Below, in pieces: positions 16,475-19,444 of a DNA stretch of 19,444 nt; position 1 is the first letter of the stretch; every line of letters starts with the position of its first letter. The position numbers and the translations under genes were made by a program. The notes under the pieces were generated by a model. It ran no database searches and had not been told where the DNA came from. It saw only the letters and a list, made by a program, of their open reading frames with translations. Source of the DNA: JAICTV01 sp035634055 (GTDB lineage Bacteria > Planctomycetota > Phycisphaerae > Tepidisphaerales > Tepidisphaeraceae). The DNA lies in the NCBI GenBank assembly GCA_035634055.1, contig DASQDR010000141.1, forward strand, positions 1 to 19,444. The letters are read 5' to 3'.

Positions 16475-16981
16475 TTACGGCGCGACCGGCGTCGGCGTGC
16501 CGCCACCGCCGCCCGGGCAGGTGACGTTCAGGATTTCGGCCGCGCCCGGGGAACGCCGGCTGACCCACTTGCCGGAGGCGCCGGGCTTCTTGATCTCCAC
16601 GTCGCCCGCCACCGGCCCGGCGGGCGCGACCTGCTTGTCCCCGCGCTGGGCCGCGTCGCGCACCGCTTGCAGCGCGGCTCGGGCGGCGGGCCCGTACTGC
16701 TCAAGGTAACCCACGAAGTTCTTGCCGTCGCACGCGAAGACGATCGCGCGCACGGCCGGCTTGCCGTTGTAGTCGAAAGGCGGGATCTGGTCGGCGGCGG
16801 CGGTGAAGAAGTTGGCGCCGTCATCGACGGAGTAGAACGCCTGCTGCGCCGCGACCGCCCGCTCGCCCCCAGCGGACGAATTGCTCGCGCGCCACGCGAG
16901 CGCCGCCGCCGCAATGACCACCACCACCGCGATGCCCGCCGCCCACGCCTTGTGCTGCTCAATCGTTTCGCGCACACCCAT
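16475..16981 (-). CDS. Small membrane-anchored protein of unknown function
   Basis: A 168-aa protein without a recognised family name. A short charged N-tail (MGVRETIEQHKAW) precedes one membrane segment (about 14-30, AAGIAVVVVIAAAALAW). The outer part has FYSVDDGANFF (49-59), PPFDYNGKPAVRAIVFACDG (67-86) and a Gly/Pro-rich end (GGGGGTPTPVAP). Two cysteines (84, 155) could pair outside the membrane. The order (one anchor, then YSVDDG, PPFD-x-(N/D)GK, A-x-VF-x-CDG, L-x-x-Y) resembles uncharacterised planctomycete proteins often seen beside prepilin-like genes; this is from memory and unverified. A GAGGAG lies about 12 nt before the ATG. It sits between the prepilin-like gene and the enzyme operon in the same orientation. 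Confidence 0.75.
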   Translation of the reverse strand: MGVRETIEQHKAWAAGIAVVVVIAAAALAWRASNSSAGGERAVAAQQAFYSVDDGANFFTAAADQIPPFDYNGKPAVRAIVFACDGKNFVGYLEQYGPAARAALQAVRDAAQRGDKQVAPAGPVAGDVEIKKPGASGKWVSRRSPGAAEILNVTCPGGGGGTPTPVAP

Positions 16982-17066
16982 GGTGACGTCTCGCTCCTCG
17001 GGCCAGATGAATCCGCGCGCCGGCCGTGACTCTTGCGTTGTGCCGCTGCCGCCGCCCGCGCCTCCC

Positions 17067-17110
17067 CCGCCGCCCGCGCGCCGCTGAATCAGCGAGCGCG
17101 CGGGCGGCGG
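17067..17110 (-). terminator. Strong GC hairpin after the prepilin-like gene
   Basis: Bases 17067-17081 pair perfectly with 17096-17110 (15 bp, CCGCCGCCCGCGCGC against its complement). After a single bulged A at 17095 the stem continues with CGCTG/CAGCG (82-86 with 90-94). It begins 27 nt beyond the prepilin-like stop codon. There is no T-run on either side, so it is either a non-canonical terminator or an RNA-stabilising stem between the prepilin-like and unknown genes. Confidence 0.45.
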
Positions 17111-17137
17111 CGGAGCGGCCCCCGCCTAAAGCCGCGA

Positions 17138-18043
17138 CTAAGAAGGCCAGTTGATGCGGATGTTGCGGCGCTTCAACTCCGTGTTGTCCTTCCCCTTGAA
17201 CACCAGCGAGCCGGCGTGACCGTCGAAGTAGAGGACGTTGGCGCGGTCGTTCTTGCCGTGGCGGAAGCGGATGTTCTGCTGGTTCCCGGCCCAGCCCATG
17301 CAGTCGGTGTTCGACTCGTAGGCGACGGAGGTGTCCATGCTGTTATCCCAGGTGACCGGCGACGGGTTGAGCATCGCGTGCCCCCAGCCGATGCGCCAGC
17401 CGTCCAATCCGCTGCCCAGCGGGTGCGCGTTGCCGTTCCAGAGCCCCGCGGCGCCGAAGTACTGCGCGCCGTCGAAGACGGTGACGATCTCGGCCGAGTT
17501 CTTCACCTTGCCGAGCTTGTACGGCCTCCACGGCTTGCCGGTGGTCGCCTCCGGGGTGAGGTTGAACGCGGGCATGATGCGCGGGTGACACGTGTAGTGC
17601 AGCACCCACTTGTCGGTGGCGTCGCCGTTGATGACTTGCGCGGTGGGGCAGCGGAAGATGCCCTTGTTGGTCGAGGTGCTGTAGAAGTTGTCACCCTGCG
17701 TGCGCGGCTGAAGTGCGGCGGCGACGCGGATGCTCCAGTTGGCAGTGCCGGAGCTGACGTCCCAGGTCCCCACCGGATCCTGGAAGTCGCCGAACGGCAG
17801 CGAGCCCTTGTTCTGCAACCCGTACATCTGCAACGCCTGCCCGATGGTGCGCAGGTTCGCCAGGCACTGGAGCGACTGCGCCTGTGCCCGCGCCCGCCCG
17901 AGCGACGGGAGCAGGATGCCCATCAGGATGGCGATGATCCCGATAACCACGAGCAGTTCGACAAGGGTGAAGCCGGCGGCGTTGCGCTGCCGGGCCGCGC
18001 TGGGGCGGGCGAAGGTGAGCCGCTGCGTGTTCCGATTCGACAT
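17138..18043 (-). CDS. Prepilin-like protein with N-methylation motif (DUF1559-like)
   Basis: A 301-aa protein whose N-terminus carries a type IV prepilin/pseudopilin processing site: Gly24 followed by FTLVELLVVIGIIAILMGIL, with the key Glu at +5 (Glu29) and a hydrophobic helix of about 20 residues. Prepilin peptidase should cut after Gly24. The C-terminal third has RFRHGKNDRANVLYFDGHAG, the H-x-DG motif of the planctomycete/Verrucomicrobia family, but with 11 residues between His and Asp-Gly rather than the usual 9. The ATG is well supported: AGGAGG (18049-18054) lies 5 nt upstream. It starts 54 nt after the LacI-type stop, so co-transcription with the regulator is likely. These proteins are abundant in planctomycetes and their function is mostly unknown; a link with polysaccharide binding or secretion here is inference. 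Confidence 0.9.
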   Translation of the reverse strand: MSNRNTQRLTFARPSAARQRNAAGFTLVELLVVIGIIAILMGILLPSLGRARAQAQSLQCLANLRTIGQALQMYGLQNKGSLPFGDFQDPVGTWDVSSGTANWSIRVAAALQPRTQGDNFYSTSTNKGIFRCPTAQVINGDATDKWVLHYTCHPRIMPAFNLTPEATTGKPWRPYKLGKVKNSAEIVTVFDGAQYFGAAGLWNGNAHPLGSGLDGWRIGWGHAMLNPSPVTWDNSMDTSVAYESNTDCMGWAGNQQNIRFRHGKNDRANVLYFDGHAGSLVFKGKDNTELKRRNIRINWPS

Positions 18044-18097
18044 GACAGCCTCCTGACTCCGATCGAGCGCGGTCGGGCGCGCCGACGGGGGGGAAAA

Positions 18098-19234
18098 CTA
18101 CTGACCGTTGGACGTGTGCGATTTGAAATTGACCCCGCCCGCCGCCACTCGCCGCCGCTTGGACGGCGAGGACGACGCCACCACCGACGACGGCGGCGGC
18201 GCGACGGTGTCGCGGAAATTCGGTTCGTACGGCACGGCCTGCGCCGCGCACGGCGCGTCGGGCGCCTTGATCTTCTGCAACAACATGCGGACCACCCGCC
18301 GCCCCATCTCCGCAGTTGGGATCGGCACGACCGAGAGGAACTTGCCCGCCACCCACGGCTCGGTCGGCACGAAGGCCGCCACCGACAAGTCGCGCGGCAC
18401 GGAAAGTCCCAGGGCGGCGGCGGCGGACATCACCACCGACACGTCGCGGTCGGAGTAGAGCAGCAGCGCGGTCGGGCGGTCGGCGGGAGAAAGGATCGCC
18501 TCGCACGCCGCCCAATGCTCCGGCTCGGGTACGAAGCGGTCGTGGTAAGCGATATGCGGCGCCAGCCCCGCGTCTCGCATGGCGGTTAGGTAACCCTCGC
18601 GGCGGTCGGCGGCGCTGTAGTGCAGCCGCGGCAGCGCCTGCTCGAAGGAATACCCCGACAGGGACGGCGTAACGAACTGCACGAAGGCGATCCGCCGGTG
18701 CCCCATCGCGATCAACTGCGCCGTCGCCGACCGCGCGGCCCCGTAGTCGTCGGGGTAGACGCAGTCCTCGGCCAGCTTCGCGTTAAGCCAGACCGCTGGC
18801 GTGTGGTGCGCCTGGATCAGCTCTAGCATCGCCGGCGGGATCTCATGGGTGTAGTTGACGATCATCCCGTCGGCCAGGTACTCGCGAAGGACCTTGGGGA
18901 GCACGTCGTCGCGCGTCAGCTCCTCGTCGGTCAGCCGCGAGATCGTCAGATGCATGTTGTGCAGCGAGAGCTCGTCGTCGAGCCCATCGAGCAGGCCGGC
19001 GGGGATGTGGCTGTGGCTGGACTGCCGCGTGCGGCTCAGGACCAGGGCCGCGCACCCGCTGCGACCCTGCCGCATGGCGCGGGCGGAGGAGTTGGGCTTG
19101 TACCCGATCTCCCGCGCCGCCTCGAGCACGCGCTGGCGCGTCTCGGCGCTGTAGCGGGCGGCGGACCGGCCGAGGACGTTCCCGACGGTCGGGACCGATA
19201 AGCCTGTCACACGGGCAATTTCCTTCAGCGACAT
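18098..19234 (-). CDS. LacI-family transcriptional regulator
   Basis: A 378-aa repressor-type protein. The N-terminal helix-turn-helix is MSLKEIARVTGLSVPTVGNVL (1-21), followed by the YSAETRQRVLEAAREIGYKPN helix and the hinge SSARAMRQGRSG (49-60). The rest is a periplasmic-binding-protein-like sugar sensor with typical landmarks: DGMIVNYTH, AARSATAQLIAMGHRRIAFV, DRREGYLTAM, and ALLLYSDRDVSVVMSAAAALG. An unusual Ser/Pro/Arg-rich tail (about 345-378, SSPSKRRR) follows the conserved core. It is the first gene of the cluster and is expected to control it in response to a xyloglucan-derived sugar (inference from position). A weak GGGTGG site lies about 5 nt before the ATG. The palindrome in its own promoter suggests autoregulation. 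Confidence 0.95.
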   Translation of the reverse strand: MSLKEIARVTGLSVPTVGNVLGRSAARYSAETRQRVLEAAREIGYKPNSSARAMRQGRSGCAALVLSRTRQSSHSHIPAGLLDGLDDELSLHNMHLTISRLTDEELTRDDVLPKVLREYLADGMIVNYTHEIPPAMLELIQAHHTPAVWLNAKLAEDCVYPDDYGAARSATAQLIAMGHRRIAFVQFVTPSLSGYSFEQALPRLHYSAADRREGYLTAMRDAGLAPHIAYHDRFVPEPEHWAACEAILSPADRPTALLLYSDRDVSVVMSAAAALGLSVPRDLSVAAFVPTEPWVAGKFLSVVPIPTAEMGRRVVRMLLQKIKAPDAPCAAQAVPYEPNFRDTVAPPPSSVVASSSPSKRRRVAAGGVNFKSHTSNGQ

Positions 19235-19255
19235 CGGGCCACCCGTTCGTTGGTC

Positions 19256-19269
19256 TAATAACGTTATTA
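19256..19269. promoter_or_regulatory. Perfect 14-bp palindrome, candidate LacI-family operator
   Basis: TAATAACGTTATTA is a perfect inverted repeat with a central CG, the form expected of LacI-family operators (compare the AAACGTTT cores bound by PurR, GalR and CytR). Its near end is 22 bp upstream of the regulator start codon. It overlaps the best -10 candidate, so binding would block transcription. Confidence 0.6.
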
Positions 19270-19293
19270 CGCGGGGCTAACCGACTATTCCAA
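19264..19293 (-). promoter_or_regulatory. Candidate promoter of the regulator gene
   Basis: On the minus strand TTGGAA (19293-19288) and TAATAA (19269-19264) are separated by 18 bp and resemble -35 and -10 elements (4/6 and 3/6 matches to the E. coli consensus). The -10 lies inside the 14-bp palindrome; the -35 overlaps a second AACGTT core (19292-19297). The use of an E. coli-like consensus in this organism is an assumption. Confidence 0.35.
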
Positions 19294-19297
19294 CGTT
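19292..19297. promoter_or_regulatory. Second AACGTT core, possible auxiliary operator
   Basis: The same six-base core as in the palindrome recurs with its centre 32 bp away, about three helical turns, so both sites would face the same side of the DNA. Its flanks (TTCC / CAAA) are only partly symmetric. Confidence 0.35.
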
Positions 19298-19372
19298 CAA
19301 AATAATTAACGGCAGCGGTCACGCCAAAGTTCGCGCGAAACGCGATCGTCGAGCCCTCTGAGGCCCCTATCA

Positions 19373-19405
19373 AGCCGCCCCCGCAGACGGTCCGCGGGGG
19401 CGGCT
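19373..19405. terminator. 12-bp GC-rich hairpin, terminator-like
   Basis: AGCCGCCCCCGC (19373-19384) and GCGGGGGCGGCT (19394-19405) form a perfect 12-bp stem with a 9-nt loop. No T-run follows on either strand. It lies between the regulator promoter and whatever gene is beyond the right edge, where it could insulate the cluster. A short GA repeat (about 19410-19420) adjoins it. Confidence 0.45.
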
Positions 19406-19444
19406 CAGGGAGAGAGAGAGCACGTTCATGCACGCGCCGGCCGA

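Noticed and set aside
19428..19444. Plus-strand start codon (ATGCACGCGCCGGCC) at the right edge
   Set aside because: Only five codons are visible and the GA-rich stretch upstream is too distant to serve as a good ribosome-binding site, so a gene cannot be supported.

Overview
The window is a high-GC stretch with every supported gene on the minus strand, so it reads right to left. It suggests a planctomycete, probably of the Phycisphaerae/Tepidisphaerales type. The reasons are an N-terminal LExLExRRHF signature and a C-terminal double EF-hand (dockerin-like) module on a large secreted enzyme, a DUF1559-like prepilin protein, and pervasive GC-rich shadow ORFs. The assignment rests on recognised motifs, not on a database search.

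Layout, in order of transcription. (a) 19444-16475 is a regulatory and surface block: a terminator-like hairpin, a promoter with a perfect TAATAACGTTATTA palindrome, a LacI-family regulator, a prepilin-like protein, a strong GC hairpin, and a small membrane-anchored protein of unknown function. (b) 16474-16246 is a 229-nt intergenic stretch, the likely promoter region of the main operon. (c) 16245-75 is a tightly packed operon: GH31 alpha-xylosidase (YicI-like), a 1273-aa multidomain GH74, an ABC sugar-binding protein, two ABC permeases, a second GH74, a GH1 beta-glucosidase and a GH2 beta-galactosidase. Junctions are 4-nt ATGA overlaps or gaps of 5-99 nt. (d) 78-1 is the start of another gene that overlaps the GH2 stop (GTGA) and leaves the window.

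How the genes fit together (inference): the enzyme set matches the bonds of galactosylated xyloglucan. The two GH74 proteins would cut the beta-1,4-glucan backbone outside the cytoplasm. The signal-peptide-bearing GH2 would remove terminal galactose. The CUT1-type ABC importer would take up the oligosaccharides. Cytoplasmic GH31 would remove alpha-1,6-xylose and cytoplasmic GH1 would trim the exposed glucose. The LacI protein would be the local repressor. No importer ATPase, fucosidase or TonB/SusCD system is present.

The most notable point is an apparently complete xyloglucan utilisation locus built around an ABC importer in a planctomycete, with two differently built GH74 enzymes and a prepilin-like/unknown protein pair between regulator and enzymes. 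No tRNA, rRNA, CRISPR array, insertion sequence or integrase was seen.
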